Shown: positions 18,318 through 27,665 of the stretch, piece by piece
How the letters are laid out: each line of letters opens with the position of its first letter
How positions within the stretch are numbered: position 1 is the first letter of the stretch
Origin: CAVOKN01 sp963696505
GTDB lineage: Bacteria; Pseudomonadota; Gammaproteobacteria; Burkholderiales; Rhodocyclaceae
Reading direction: 5' to 3'
Assembly (NCBI GenBank): GCA_963696505.1
Contig: CAVOKN010000007.1
Coordinates: 248,001 to 312,000, forward strand
DNA length: 64,000 bases
The notes under the pieces: generated by a model
Seen by the model: only the letters and a program-made list of their open reading frames with translations
What the model was told of the DNA's origin: nothing
Database searches by the model: none
Program-made: the position numbers and the translations under genes

Positions 18318-18348
18318 TTTTAGTCAGATTGCGGTAAGTGTATAAAAT
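18318..18348 (+). promoter_or_regulatory. Possible sdh promoter
   Basis: TATAAAAT at 18341-18348 resembles a -10 box in an A+T-rich stretch between gntR and sdhC; the -35 region (around 18318-18323) is a poor match. It is the only such stretch before sdhC. Confidence 0.35.
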
Positions 18349-18410
18349 TATCGCTGTCGAAAACGTTCGGCGTGATGGTGCGCTGCTGCACGATTCAAGA
18401 GGGGAGTGAT

Positions 18411-18803
18411 ATGGCGGAAATGGCAATCAAAAAGAAACGGCCGAAGCACCTGGACCTGGTGGTGATTCGCCTGCCGCTGCCCGGCTTCGTGTCGATCCTG
18501 CACCGCGTCAGCGGAGCCGGTCTGTTCCTCATGCTGCCCCTGCTGATGTGGCTTTTCGCCGGCAGCCTGGCATCGCCCGAGGGTTTTGCCGCCACCAAGC
18601 AGGTGCTGGCCTACCCGCTGGTCAAGCTGGTCATGCTCGGGCTGCTGTGGGCCTACCTGCACCACTTTTGCGCCGGCATCCGCTACCTGTTCCTCGACCT
18701 CGATATGGGCGTCGATCTTCCGGGGGCGCGCCGCAGCGCCTGGGCGGTGCTGGCGGTGAGCCTCCCACTCACCCTGATCCTGGGATGGAAACTGCTATGG
18801 TGA
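18411..18803 (+). CDS. sdhC: Succinate dehydrogenase cytochrome b556 subunit
   Basis: One of two membrane anchors of succinate dehydrogenase (complex II), which binds haem b and ubiquinone. The 130-residue product has three hydrophobic helices, the family HRVSGAGLFLML motif after the first basic segment (RPKHLDLVVIRLPLPGFVSILHR), and the haem-ligand His region LHHFCAGIRYLFLDLD. The ATG at 18411 has a GGGGAG site; the earlier in-frame start at 18372 has none. The end overlaps sdhD by seven bases. Confidence 0.93.
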   Translation: MAEMAIKKKRPKHLDLVVIRLPLPGFVSILHRVSGAGLFLMLPLLMWLFAGSLASPEGFAATKQVLAYPLVKLVMLGLLWAYLHHFCAGIRYLFLDLDMGVDLPGARRSAWAVLAVSLPLTLILGWKLLW

Positions 18804-19144
18804 ATCGCATCGTCGTCGGCGCCCATTACGGCATTCGCGACTGGCTGGCGCAGCGCATCACCGCCGTGGTGATGGCGGTCTACACCGTCATCCTGGCGGT
18901 GGCCCTGCTTTCCATGTCCGCGGTCAACTACGATTCCTGGCGCGCGCTGTTCGCGCACGGGGCAATGCGCTTCGCCACCTTCCTGTTCTTCGTCAGCCTC
19001 TTCTATCACGCGTGGTTGGGTGTGAGGGACATCTTCATGGATTACATCAAGCCGACCGGCGTGCGCCTCGCGCTCCATGTAATCGCCATCGTGCTGCTCA
19101 CCGGCTATCTCGGCTGGGCGGCGCAGATCCTGTGGAGGCTGTAA
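18797..19144 (+). CDS. sdhD: Succinate dehydrogenase membrane anchor subunit
   Basis: Second membrane anchor of complex II. The 115-residue product has three predicted membrane helices and the conserved motif FYHAWLGVRDIFMDYIKP, with the His and Asp typical of the haem/quinone region; the N terminus is VGAHYGIRDWLAQRITAVVM. The ATG at 18797 overlaps the sdhC end, as usual in this operon; longer upstream readings only retrace sdhC in another frame. sdhA starts immediately after the stop. Confidence 0.92.
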   Translation: MVNRIVVGAHYGIRDWLAQRITAVVMAVYTVILAVALLSMSAVNYDSWRALFAHGAMRFATFLFFVSLFYHAWLGVRDIFMDYIKPTGVRLALHVIAIVLLTGYLGWAAQILWRL

Positions 19145-20932
19145 GTGAGCATCACCGTTCGCAAGTTTGATGCAGTCATCGTCGGCGCCGGCGGTTCCGG
19201 CCTGCGCGCCGCCATCCAGTTGTCCGAGGCGGGGCTCAAGACCGCCGTCCTGACCAAGGTTTTTCCGACCCGTTCCCACACCGTCGCCGCCCAGGGGGGG
19301 GTCGCTGCGTCGCTGGGCAACTCCGAGCCCGACCACTGGCACTGGCATATGTACGACACCGTCAAGGGCTCCGACTGGCTCGGCGACCAGGACGCCATCG
19401 AGTTCATGTGCCGCAAGGCCAACGAGGTGGTGATCGAACTGGAGCACTACGGCATGCCCTTCGACCGCCTCGAAAGCGGCCGCATCTATCAGCGGCCCTT
19501 CGGCGGTCACATGTCGAATTTCGGCGAGAAGCCGGTGCGTCGCTCCTGCGCGGCGGCCGACCGTACCGGCCACGCCATGCTGCACGCCATGTACCAGCGC
19601 AATGTGCGCGCCAACACCCAGTTCTTCGTCGAGTGGATGGCGCTGGACCTGATCCGCGACGCCGAGGGCGAGGTGCTGGGCGTGACCGCGATGGAGATGG
19701 AGACCGGCGAAGTGGTCGCCTTCCATGCCAAGGCCACCATCTTCGCCACCGGCGGCGCCGGGCGCATCTACTACTCCTCGACCAACGCCTTCATCAACAC
19801 CGGCGACGGCCTGGGAATGGCGGCACGCGCCGGCATTCCGCTGGAGGACATGGAGTTCTGGCAGTTCCATCCCACCGGCGTGGCCGGCGCCGGCGTGCTG
19901 ATCACCGAGGGCGTGCGCGGCGAGGGCGGCATCCTGCGCAATTCCCAGGGCGAGCGCTTCATGGAGCGCTACGCGCCCAACGCCAAGGATCTCGCCTCGC
20001 GCGACGTGGTGTCCCGCGCCATGGTCACCGAGATGAACGAGGGCCGTGGCTGCGGCCCCAACAAGGACTACGTGCTGCTCGACATCACCCACCTCGATCC
20101 CAAGATCATCATGCAGCGCCTGCCGGGGATCCGGGAAATCTCGATCCAGTTCGCTGCCGTTGACCCGATCCGCCAGCCGATCCCGGTGGTTCCCACCTGT
20201 CATTACCAGATGGGCGGCATCCCCACCAACTTCCACGGCCAGGTAGTGATCCCTCGCGCGAGCAGCATGAACCAGCCGGTGCCCGGCTTCTATGCCGCCG
20301 GCGAATGCGCCTGCGCTTCGGTGCACGGCGCCAACCGCCTCGGCACCAACTCGCTGCTCGACCTGCTGGTGTTCGGCAAGGCCGCCGGCGAGACGGCGGT
20401 GGAGGAACTGAAGAAGTCGTCCAAGGCGCACAAGGAACTGCCGCAGGAAGCGATCGAGCGCAGTCTGGAGCGCGTTGCCCGCCTCGACGCCCAGAAGGAC
20501 GGCGCCAGCGTGCACGAGACGCGCCTGGCCATGCAGCGCACCATGCAGAACCACTGCGGCGTGTTCCGCTTCGGCGACAAGCTGAAGGAAGGGGTCGCGA
20601 AGATTCTGGAGATCGAGCAGCAGGTCGAGAACATCTTCATCAAGGACAAGTCCAAGGTGTTCAACACTGCGCGGCTCGAAGCGCTGGAACTCCAGAACCT
20701 GATCGAGGTGGCGGTTTCGACGATGGTGTCGGCGGAAGGGCGCAAGGAATCCCGTGGCGCCCACGTGCGCAGCGACGCACCCGACACCGCCGAGCATCCC
20801 GATGGCCGCGACGACCAGAACTGGCTCAAGCACACGCTCTGGTACAAGGAGGGTAACCGGCTCGACTACAAGTCGGTGAAGCTGACGCCGCTCACCGTGC
20901 CTACCATCGAATTGAAGAAGCGCGCATATTGA
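19145..20932 (+). CDS. sdhA: Succinate dehydrogenase flavoprotein subunit
   Basis: Catalytic subunit of complex II, oxidising succinate to fumarate with covalently bound FAD. The 595-residue product shows the FAD dinucleotide fold (VIVGAGGSGLRAAIQLSEAG), the flavinylated His in TRSHTVAAQGGVAASLGN, and the active-site segments QFHPTGVAGAGVLITEGVRG and GANRLGTNSLLDLLVFG. The start is GTG at 19145, right after the sdhD stop and with GGAGG 7 bases upstream. No lesion is seen. SdhE, the FAD-attachment factor, is encoded after sdhB. Confidence 0.97.
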   Translation: MSITVRKFDAVIVGAGGSGLRAAIQLSEAGLKTAVLTKVFPTRSHTVAAQGGVAASLGNSEPDHWHWHMYDTVKGSDWLGDQDAIEFMCRKANEVVIELEHYGMPFDRLESGRIYQRPFGGHMSNFGEKPVRRSCAAADRTGHAMLHAMYQRNVRANTQFFVEWMALDLIRDAEGEVLGVTAMEMETGEVVAFHAKATIFATGGAGRIYYSSTNAFINTGDGLGMAARAGIPLEDMEFWQFHPTGVAGAGVLITEGVRGEGGILRNSQGERFMERYAPNAKDLASRDVVSRAMVTEMNEGRGCGPNKDYVLLDITHLDPKIIMQRLPGIREISIQFAAVDPIRQPIPVVPTCHYQMGGIPTNFHGQVVIPRASSMNQPVPGFYAAGECACASVHGANRLGTNSLLDLLVFGKAAGETAVEELKKSSKAHKELPQEAIERSLERVARLDAQKDGASVHETRLAMQRTMQNHCGVFRFGDKLKEGVAKILEIEQQVENIFIKDKSKVFNTARLEALELQNLIEVAVSTMVSAEGRKESRGAHVRSDAPDTAEHPDGRDDQNWLKHTLWYKEGNRLDYKSVKLTPLTVPTIELKKRAY

Positions 20933-20942
20933 GGCCGACCCC

Positions 20943-21656
20943 ATGAGCACCCGTACGCTGCAGTTCAAGATCTACCGCTACGACCCGGACAAGGACGACA
21001 AGCCCTACATGCAGGACATCGCGGTCGAGATCGATCCCGGCCACGACCGCAAGCTGCTCGATGCGATGGTCAAGCTCAAGGCGGTGGACGATTCGCTGTC
21101 CTTCCGCCGGTCCTGCCGCGAAGGCGTCTGCGGCTCCGATGCCATGAACATCAACGGCACGAACGGCCTGGCCTGCCTCACCGATCTCGCCGACATCAAG
21201 CAGCCGGTGGTGCTGCGTCCGCTGCCCGGCCTGCCGGTGATCCGCGACCTGATCGTGGACATGACGCAGTTCTTCAAGCAGTACCACTCGATCAAGCCCT
21301 ACCTGGTGAACAATGATCCGCCGCCGGAGAGCGAGCGGCTCCAGTCGCCTGAGGAGCGCGAGGAGTTGAACGGACTGTACGAGTGCATTCTGTGCGCCTG
21401 CTGCTCCACCGCCTGCCCCTCCTTCTGGTGGAACCCGGACAAGTTCGTCGGCCCGGCGGGACTGCTCAACGCCTACCGCTTCATCGCCGACACCCGCGAC
21501 CAGGCCACCAGCGAGCGTCTCGACAACCTCGAGGACCCGTACCGGCTGTTCCGCTGCCACACCATCATGAACTGCGTCGATGTCTGCCCGAAGCATCTCA
21601 ACCCGACGCGGGCGATCAACAAGATCAAGGACATGATGGTCAAGCGGGCGATCTGA
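20943..21656 (+). CDS. sdhB: Succinate dehydrogenase iron-sulfur subunit
   Basis: Electron-transfer subunit of complex II with three clusters. All ligand groups are visible in the 237-residue product: 2Fe-2S in SCREGVCGSDAMNINGTNGL plus a following Cys, 4Fe-4S in CILCACCSTACPSFWWNP, and 3Fe-4S in CHTIMNCVDVCPKHLNP. It begins ten bases after the sdhA stop and is followed four bases later by sdhE. Confidence 0.97.
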   Translation: MSTRTLQFKIYRYDPDKDDKPYMQDIAVEIDPGHDRKLLDAMVKLKAVDDSLSFRRSCREGVCGSDAMNINGTNGLACLTDLADIKQPVVLRPLPGLPVIRDLIVDMTQFFKQYHSIKPYLVNNDPPPESERLQSPEEREELNGLYECILCACCSTACPSFWWNPDKFVGPAGLLNAYRFIADTRDQATSERLDNLEDPYRLFRCHTIMNCVDVCPKHLNPTRAINKIKDMMVKRAI

Positions 21657-21660
21657 TCCG

Positions 21661-21909
21661 ATGCGCGACCGAGCGATGGATGGCCGGTTGCGCTGGCGCA
21701 TGATGCGCCGCGGGCTGCTTGAACTGGATCTGGTGTTCGAGCGCTTCCTGGCGCGGGACTTCGAAGCCCTCGACGATGTGCAGCGGGCAGACCTGGATCG
21801 TCTGCTCGACTTCGAAGACACGGACCTGTGGGCGGTGCTGAGCGGGCGCGAGGAATGCGCCGACCCATCGTTGCGCGACTTGGTACATAGGCTGCGCGCG
21901 ATCGGCTGA
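21661..21909 (+). CDS. sdhE: FAD assembly factor SdhE
   Basis: An 82-residue protein of the SdhE/YgfY family, which promotes covalent flavinylation of SdhA. The diagnostic RGxxE motif appears as MMRRGLLELDLVF, followed by FLARDFEALDD and LDRLLDFEDTDLWAVLSGRE. It lies four bases after sdhB, consistent with co-expression with its client. The start at 21661 gives MRDRAMDGRLRWRMMRRG; the Met at 21676 is an alternative. Confidence 0.92.
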   Translation: MRDRAMDGRLRWRMMRRGLLELDLVFERFLARDFEALDDVQRADLDRLLDFEDTDLWAVLSGREECADPSLRDLVHRLRAIG

Positions 21910-21972
21910 CGCGGCGCGGCAAAATCCGTAGGTGCATTTTTTACTCTGACTCTGAACTCGATAAGGGCGACC

Positions 21973-23295
21973 ATGACGACACAGCGCACGGCAACTCTCA
22001 CGGTGGACGGAAAATCGGTGGACCTGCCGGTTCTCACCGGCAGCATCGGACCCGATGTCATCGACATTCGCACGCTTTACGGCAAGACCGGGATGTTCAC
22101 CTTCGATCCGGGCTTCATGGCGACCGCCGCGTGCAAGTCGTCGATTACGTACATCGATGGCGACGCCGGCGTGCTGCTCTACCGCGGCTACCCGATCGAG
22201 CAACTGGCGCAGCAATGCGACTTCCTCGAAACCTGTTACCTGATCCTCAAGGGCGAACTGCCCAACGCGCAGCAGAAGGATCAGTTCGAGAACACCATCC
22301 GCCGCCACACCATGGTGCATGAGCAGTTGTCGCGCTTCTATTCCGGCTTCCGCCGCGACGCGCACCCGATGGCGGTCATGGTGGGTGTGGTCGGCGCGCT
22401 GTCGGCGTTCTATCACGATGCCATGGACTTCAGCGACCAGGAGCACCGCGACATCTCGGCCAACCGCCTGATCGCCAAGCTGCCCACCATCACCGCCATG
22501 GCCTACAAGTACAACATCGGCCAGCCCTTCATGCACCCGCGCAATGAGCTGAGCTACACCGCCAACTTCATGCAGATGATGTTCGCGGTGCCGAGCGAGC
22601 CCTACAGACCGAATCCGGTGCTGGTGCGCGCGCTGGATCGCATCCTGATCCTGCATGCCGATCACGAGCAGAACGCCTCGACCTCGACCGTGCGGCTGGC
22701 GGGTTCGTCCGGTGCCAACCCCTTCGCCTGTATCGCCTCGGGTATCGCCTGTCTGTGGGGTCCGGCGCACGGTGGCGCCAACGAGGCGGTGCTCAACATG
22801 CTGGAGCACATCGGTGACGTCTCCCGTGTCGGCGAGTACATCAAGCGTGCCAAGGACAAGAACGACACCTTCCGCCTGATGGGCTTCGGCCACCGCGTGT
22901 ACAAGAACTACGATCCGCGCGCCAAGCTGATGCGCGAGACCTGCTACGAGGTGCTCAACGAACTGGGTCTGCAGAACGACCGCCTGTTCAAGCTGGCGAT
23001 GGAACTCGAGCGCATCGCGCTGGAGGATCCGTACTTCGTCGAGAAGAAACTCTATCCAAACGTCGATTTCTACTCCGGCATCGTGCAGCGCGCGCTGGGT
23101 ATTCCGAAGTCGATGTTCACCGCCATCTTCGCCATGGCCCGCACCGTCGGCTGGATTGCCCAGTGGAACGAGATGATCTCCGATCCAGAGCAGAAGATCG
23201 GCCGGCCGCGCCAGTTGTTCACCGGCGCCCAGAGGCGCGACGTGCAGCCTGTTCGACAAGCGCTGACGCGCTTGTCGGCGAGGAGCGAGGGGTGA
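21973..23295 (+). CDS. gltA: Citrate synthase (C terminus probably frameshifted)
   Basis: Type II citrate synthase, condensing acetyl-CoA and oxaloacetate. The 440-residue reading carries the catalytic His in LWGPAHGGANEAVLNMLEHI, the second active-site segment MGFGHRVYKNYDPRAKLM and a conserved Asp in YPNVDFYSGI. The expected C terminus after PRQLFTGAQRRDV is lost. In the given frame it continues QPVRQALTRLSARSEG into a G+A-rich intergenic repeat. Removing one base near 23250 gives DVQPFDKR and a stop at 23264-23266 (430 residues), a normal family ending. A single inserted base, real or a sequence error, is therefore likely. Catalytic residues are unaffected. Confidence 0.94.
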   Translation: MTTQRTATLTVDGKSVDLPVLTGSIGPDVIDIRTLYGKTGMFTFDPGFMATAACKSSITYIDGDAGVLLYRGYPIEQLAQQCDFLETCYLILKGELPNAQQKDQFENTIRRHTMVHEQLSRFYSGFRRDAHPMAVMVGVVGALSAFYHDAMDFSDQEHRDISANRLIAKLPTITAMAYKYNIGQPFMHPRNELSYTANFMQMMFAVPSEPYRPNPVLVRALDRILILHADHEQNASTSTVRLAGSSGANPFACIASGIACLWGPAHGGANEAVLNMLEHIGDVSRVGEYIKRAKDKNDTFRLMGFGHRVYKNYDPRAKLMRETCYEVLNELGLQNDRLFKLAMELERIALEDPYFVEKKLYPNVDFYSGIVQRALGIPKSMFTAIFAMARTVGWIAQWNEMISDPEQKIGRPRQLFTGAQRRDVQPVRQALTRLSARSEG

Positions 23296-23382
23296 GGAGC
23301 GAGGAACCCATCCTTCGCGCCGCTCCCCCGCTCCTGACTCCAGAGCTCTGACCCCAAACTCCTCACCGAAGGAGCCCCACCC

Positions 23383-26205
23383 ATGTTGAGACAAATGCAA
23401 GGCAACTCCTACCTGTTCGGGGCCAATGCTCCGTTCATCGAGGAGTTGTACGAGAACTACCTCGCCAATCCGGCATCGGTGCCGGACCAGTGGCGCGACT
23501 ACTTCGACCAGTTGCAGAACATGCCCGGCTCGGGCGGGCCGGACGTTGCCCATACCCCCGTCATCATGAGCTTCGCGCAGCGCGCCAAGATGCCGCTGCT
23601 GCGCCAGGCGCCGCAACCCAGCGCCTCCGACCGCAAGCAGGTGGCGGTGCTGCAGATGATCAACGCCTACCGCTTCCTCGGCAACCGCTGGGCGCAGCTC
23701 GATCCGCTCAAGCGCACCGAGCGGCCGCAAATCGCCGAACTCGACCCGGCCTACTACGGCTTCACCGAAGCCGACCTCGGGGCGAGCTTCAACACCGGCA
23801 GCTTCGTCATGGGCCACGAGCGGGCAACGCTGCGCGAGATACTCGAAGCCCTGCGCCAGACCTATTGCAGCAGCATCGGTGTCGAGTACATGTACATCGC
23901 CGACGTCGGCCAGAAGCGCTGGATCCAGGCCCAACTCGAGCCCCTGCGCGCGACGCCGCGGTTCGACGCGGCGCAGAAGAAGCGCGTCCTCGAACGCGTC
24001 ACAGCCGCCGAAACGATCGAGAAGTATCTCCACACGAAGTACGTCGGTCAGAAGCGCTTCTCGCTCGAGGGCGGGGAGTTGACCATCGTCGCGCTCGATG
24101 AGCTGCTGCGCTGCGCCGGTGCGGCGGGCGTGCAGGAGATGGTGATCGGCATGGCCCACCGTGGCCGCTTGAACGTGCTGGTCAACACCCTGGGCAAGGC
24201 GCCGGCGACGCTGTTCTCCGAATTCGAGGGCAAGCATGGCGATGACCTCTCCGCCGGCGACGTCAAGTACCACCAGGGCTTCTCGTCCGACGTCGCGACA
24301 CCCGGCGGCGCGCTGCACGTCACGCTCGCCTTCAACCCCTCGCACCTGGAAATCGTCAATCCGGTGGTCGAGGGCTCGGTCTATGCGCGCCAGCGGCGCC
24401 GCGGCGACGAGCACGGCAACCAGGTCCTGCCGGTGCTGATCCATGGCGATGCGGCGGTGGCGGGGCAGGGCGTGGTGCAGGAGACGCTCAACTTCTCCCA
24501 GACCCGCGGCTACGGCACCGGCGGCACGGTGCACATCGTCATCAACAATCAGATCGGCTTCACCACTTCGGATCCGCGGGACTACCGCTCTTCGCTCTAC
24601 TGCTCCGACATCTTCAAGATGGTCGAGGCGCCGATCTTCCACGTGAACGGCGACGACCCCGAGGCGGTGGCGCTGGTGACCAGGATCGCGCTCGACTTCC
24701 GCATGCAGTACAAGAAGGATGTCGTCGTCGACTTGATCTGCTTCCGCAAGCTCGGCCACAACGAGCAGGACGAGCCGATGGTGACGCAGCCGCTGATGTA
24801 CAAGAAGATTGCCGCTCATCCCGGCACGCGCAAGCTGTATGCCGACAAGCTGGTCGCCCAGGGCGTGCTGGCGCCTGAGGGTCCGGAGGAGATCATCAAG
24901 GAGTACCGCGCCGCCCTGGATCGCGGCGAACTGGTGACCAACCCGGTGCTCACCGACCACCAGCGCAAGTTCCACACCGACTGGAAGCCCTTGCTAGGCC
25001 ACAAATACACCGACGATGCCGACACCCGGGTGCCGGCAGCGGAACTGAAGCGCCTGGCGCAGCAGATCACGGCGGTGCCGGAGGGTTTCAGTCTGCATTC
25101 GCGGGTGCAGAAGATCAACGAGGACCGCAAGGCGATGGGTGCGGGCAAGCTGCCGCTGGACTGGGGCATGGCGGAGAACCTGGCCTACGCGACCTTGGTG
25201 GTCGAAGGCTTCGGCATCCGTGTTTCGGGCGAGGACTGCGGCCGCGGCACCTTCTTCCACCGCCACGCGGTGTTTCACGACCAGAGCCGCGAGAAGTGGG
25301 ATGCGGGCATCTACATCCCGCTGCAGCATGTTCAGGAAAATCAGGCCCACTTCACGGTAATCGATTCGGTGCTGTCTGAAGAGGCGGTGCTCGGCTTCGA
25401 GTACGGCTATGCCACCGCCGAGCCCAATGAACTCGTCATCTGGGAGGCGCAGTTCGGCGATTTCGCCAACGGCGCCCAGGTGGTGATCGACCAGTTCATC
25501 ACCTCGGGCGAAGCGAAGTGGGGCCGTATCTGCGGACTGGTGATGCTGCTGCCCCACGGCTACGAAGGGCAGGGGCCGGAGCATTCCTCGGCGCGGCTGG
25601 AGCGCTACATGCAGTCGTGCGCCGACCAGAACATCCAGGTCTGCGTGCCGTCTACGCCAGCCCAGGTCTTCCACCTTCTGCGCCGCCAGATGCTGCGCAA
25701 GATCCGCAAGCCGCTGGTGGTGATGACGCCCAAGTCGCTGCTGCGCCACAAGGATGCGGTGTCCAGCCTCGACGAGTTGGCCAAGGGCCGCTTTCACACC
25801 GTCATCGGCGAGGTGGACGAACTCGATGCGAAGAAGGTCACGCGCGTGGTCGTGTGTTCAGGCAAGGTCTATTACGACCTGCTCGCCGAGCGCCGCGCCA
25901 GGAAACACGAGGAAGCGGCAATCGTGCGTCTGGAGCAGCTCTATCCCTTCCCCGAGAAGGCTTTCGACGCCGAGCTGAAGAAGTATCCGGCGCTGAAGGA
26001 GATTGTGTGGTGCCAGGAGGAGCCGCAGAACCAGGGCGCCTGGTACGCGTCGCGTCACCACTTCGTCGAGCATCTGGAGAAGGGTCAGTCGCTGCACTTC
26101 GCCGGCCGTCCGGCGGCGGCCTCGCCCGCCGTGGGCTACCACTCCAAGCACGTGGCGCAGCAGAAGGCGGTGGTGGAAGCCGCCTTCGGCAAAGTCAAGA
26201 ACTGA
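23383..26205 (+). CDS. odhA: 2-oxoglutarate dehydrogenase E1 component
   Basis: Thiamine-diphosphate E1 subunit (also called sucA) of the 2-oxoglutarate dehydrogenase complex. The 940-residue product starts MLRQMQGNSYLFGANAPFIEELYENYL. It shows GMAHRGRLNVLVNTLGK, the thiamine-diphosphate segment HVNGDDPEAVALVTRIAL with FRKLGHNEQDEP, and the C-terminal transketolase-like region LLPHGYEGQGPEHSSARLER. The genes for E2 and E3 follow directly. The 87-base gap after gltA is filled by a G+A/C+T-rich short-repeat tract. Confidence 0.97.
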   Translation: MLRQMQGNSYLFGANAPFIEELYENYLANPASVPDQWRDYFDQLQNMPGSGGPDVAHTPVIMSFAQRAKMPLLRQAPQPSASDRKQVAVLQMINAYRFLGNRWAQLDPLKRTERPQIAELDPAYYGFTEADLGASFNTGSFVMGHERATLREILEALRQTYCSSIGVEYMYIADVGQKRWIQAQLEPLRATPRFDAAQKKRVLERVTAAETIEKYLHTKYVGQKRFSLEGGELTIVALDELLRCAGAAGVQEMVIGMAHRGRLNVLVNTLGKAPATLFSEFEGKHGDDLSAGDVKYHQGFSSDVATPGGALHVTLAFNPSHLEIVNPVVEGSVYARQRRRGDEHGNQVLPVLIHGDAAVAGQGVVQETLNFSQTRGYGTGGTVHIVINNQIGFTTSDPRDYRSSLYCSDIFKMVEAPIFHVNGDDPEAVALVTRIALDFRMQYKKDVVVDLICFRKLGHNEQDEPMVTQPLMYKKIAAHPGTRKLYADKLVAQGVLAPEGPEEIIKEYRAALDRGELVTNPVLTDHQRKFHTDWKPLLGHKYTDDADTRVPAAELKRLAQQITAVPEGFSLHSRVQKINEDRKAMGAGKLPLDWGMAENLAYATLVVEGFGIRVSGEDCGRGTFFHRHAVFHDQSREKWDAGIYIPLQHVQENQAHFTVIDSVLSEEAVLGFEYGYATAEPNELVIWEAQFGDFANGAQVVIDQFITSGEAKWGRICGLVMLLPHGYEGQGPEHSSARLERYMQSCADQNIQVCVPSTPAQVFHLLRRQMLRKIRKPLVVMTPKSLLRHKDAVSSLDELAKGRFHTVIGEVDELDAKKVTRVVVCSGKVYYDLLAERRARKHEEAAIVRLEQLYPFPEKAFDAELKKYPALKEIVWCQEEPQNQGAWYASRHHFVEHLEKGQSLHFAGRPAAASPAVGYHSKHVAQQKAVVEAAFGKVKN

Positions 26206-26242
26206 ACGGGCTCGGCACAGCCAGAGCCGGAGGGATCGAACA

Positions 26243-27487
26243 ATGCTAATCGAAGTAAGAGTACCGCAACTGTCGGAGTCGGTCGCCGAGGCCACGCTGG
26301 TGTCATGGCACAAGAAGGAAGGCGATGCCGTGGCCCGCGACGAGAACCTGATCGACATCGAAACCGACAAGGTGGTGCTGGAAACGCCGGCGTCCGACGC
26401 CGGCGTGCTGGTTAAGATCGTCAAGGCCAACGGCAGCAGCGTGACTTCGGGCGAGCTGATCGCCCACATCGATACCGAAGCCAAGGCCGGCGCCGGTTCG
26501 TCGGCGCCCAAGGTCGCGGCTGCCGCGCCGGCCACGGCCGCGACCGCAACTGCCGCCGGGGGCGTGATGCCGGCGGCGCGCAAGCTGATGGAAGAGAAGG
26601 GAATCGATGCCTCGCAGGTCCAGGGCACCGGCCGTGGCGGGCGCATCACCAAGGGCGACGTTCTGGAGGCCGGCACCGCCAAGCCTGCCGCCGCCCCGGC
26701 GGGCGCCCCCGCAGCCCCGGCACAGGCCGCCAAGCCGGCACTGCCCCAGCCGCCGGCCCCGGTGGATCTGGAGGCCATCGTTGCCGAGCGTCCGGAGCAG
26801 CGGGTGCCGATGTCGCGCCTGCGCGCCCGCGTGGCCGAGCGCCTGGTGCAGTCCCAGTCCACCGCCGCGATCCTGACCACCTTCAACGAGGTGAACATGG
26901 CCCCGGTGATGGAAATGCGCAAGAAGTACATGGACCGCTTCGAGAAGGAGCACGGCGTGCGCCTGGGCTTCATGTCCTTCTTCGTCAAGGCCGCGGTGCA
27001 GGCGCTGCGCAAATACCCGGTGCTCAACGCCTCGGTGGACGGCAACGACATCGTCTATCACGGCTATTTCGACATCGGCATCGCGGTGGGCAGCCCGCGC
27101 GGCCTGGTGGTGCCGATCCTGCGCGACGCCGACTCGCTGTCAATGGCCGACATCGAGCGCAAGATCGCCGAGTTCGGCGCCAAGGCCAAGGACGGCAAGC
27201 TGACCATCGAGGATCTGACCGGCGGCACCTTCTCCATTTCCAACGGCGGGGTGTTCGGCTCGATGCTGTCCACGCCCATCATCAACCCGCCCCAGTCGGC
27301 GATCCTCGGCATCCACGCCACCAAGGACCGGCCGGTGGTGGAGAACGGCCAGATCGTCATCCGCCCGATCAACTACCTCGCCATGTCCTATGATCACCGC
27401 ATCATCGACGGACGCGAGGCGGTGCTCGGCCTGGTGACGATGAAGGAAGCGCTGGAGGATCCGGCGCGGCTGCTGCTGGATATGTAA
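26243..27487 (+). CDS. odhB: 2-oxoglutarate dehydrogenase E2 (dihydrolipoyl succinyltransferase)
   Basis: Core E2 subunit (also sucB), transferring succinyl groups from lipoamide to CoA. The 414-residue product has an N-terminal lipoyl domain with the modified Lys in IETDKVVLETPA, an Ala/Pro-rich linker, an E3-binding domain (AARKLMEEKGIDASQVQGTG), a second linker and the catalytic domain with YDHRIIDGREAVLGLV. The ATG at 26243 begins MLIEVRVPQLSESV, the classic lipoyl-domain start; upstream in-frame codons merely overlap odhA. Confidence 0.97.
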   Translation: MLIEVRVPQLSESVAEATLVSWHKKEGDAVARDENLIDIETDKVVLETPASDAGVLVKIVKANGSSVTSGELIAHIDTEAKAGAGSSAPKVAAAAPATAATATAAGGVMPAARKLMEEKGIDASQVQGTGRGGRITKGDVLEAGTAKPAAAPAGAPAAPAQAAKPALPQPPAPVDLEAIVAERPEQRVPMSRLRARVAERLVQSQSTAAILTTFNEVNMAPVMEMRKKYMDRFEKEHGVRLGFMSFFVKAAVQALRKYPVLNASVDGNDIVYHGYFDIGIAVGSPRGLVVPILRDADSLSMADIERKIAEFGAKAKDGKLTIEDLTGGTFSISNGGVFGSMLSTPIINPPQSAILGIHATKDRPVVENGQIVIRPINYLAMSYDHRIIDGREAVLGLVTMKEALEDPARLLLDM

Positions 27488-27488
27488 C

Positions 27489-27661
27489 GGCAGGATTCAG
27501 GAATCAGGATTCAGGACTTAGGATTCAGGATTCAGGGAACACCGGCAGCTTCGGCACTGAATCCTGATCTTGTTCCCGTGCGGTGGCGTAGCGTCCTTCA
27601 CCACCAGACTGAATCCTAGATCCTGAATCCTAGATCCTGAATCCTAGATCCTGAATCCTGA
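27489..27661. repeat. Heptamer-repeat tract between odhB and lpd
   Basis: The 178 bases between odhB and lpd hold many copies of GATTCAG(G) in the left arm (27491-27536) and of its complement CTGAATCC/CTAGATC in the right arm (about 27559-27571 and 27609-27660). The arms are mutually complementary, so the RNA could fold into a long imperfect hairpin. The copies are contiguous with no spacers, so this is a simple-sequence tract and not a CRISPR. Confidence 0.85.
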
Positions 27662-27665
27662 AATT

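Noticed and set aside
27489..27661. CRISPR-like repeat pattern
   Set aside because: The repeat units are seven bases and contiguous, with no spacers and no cas genes. It is a simple-sequence tract.
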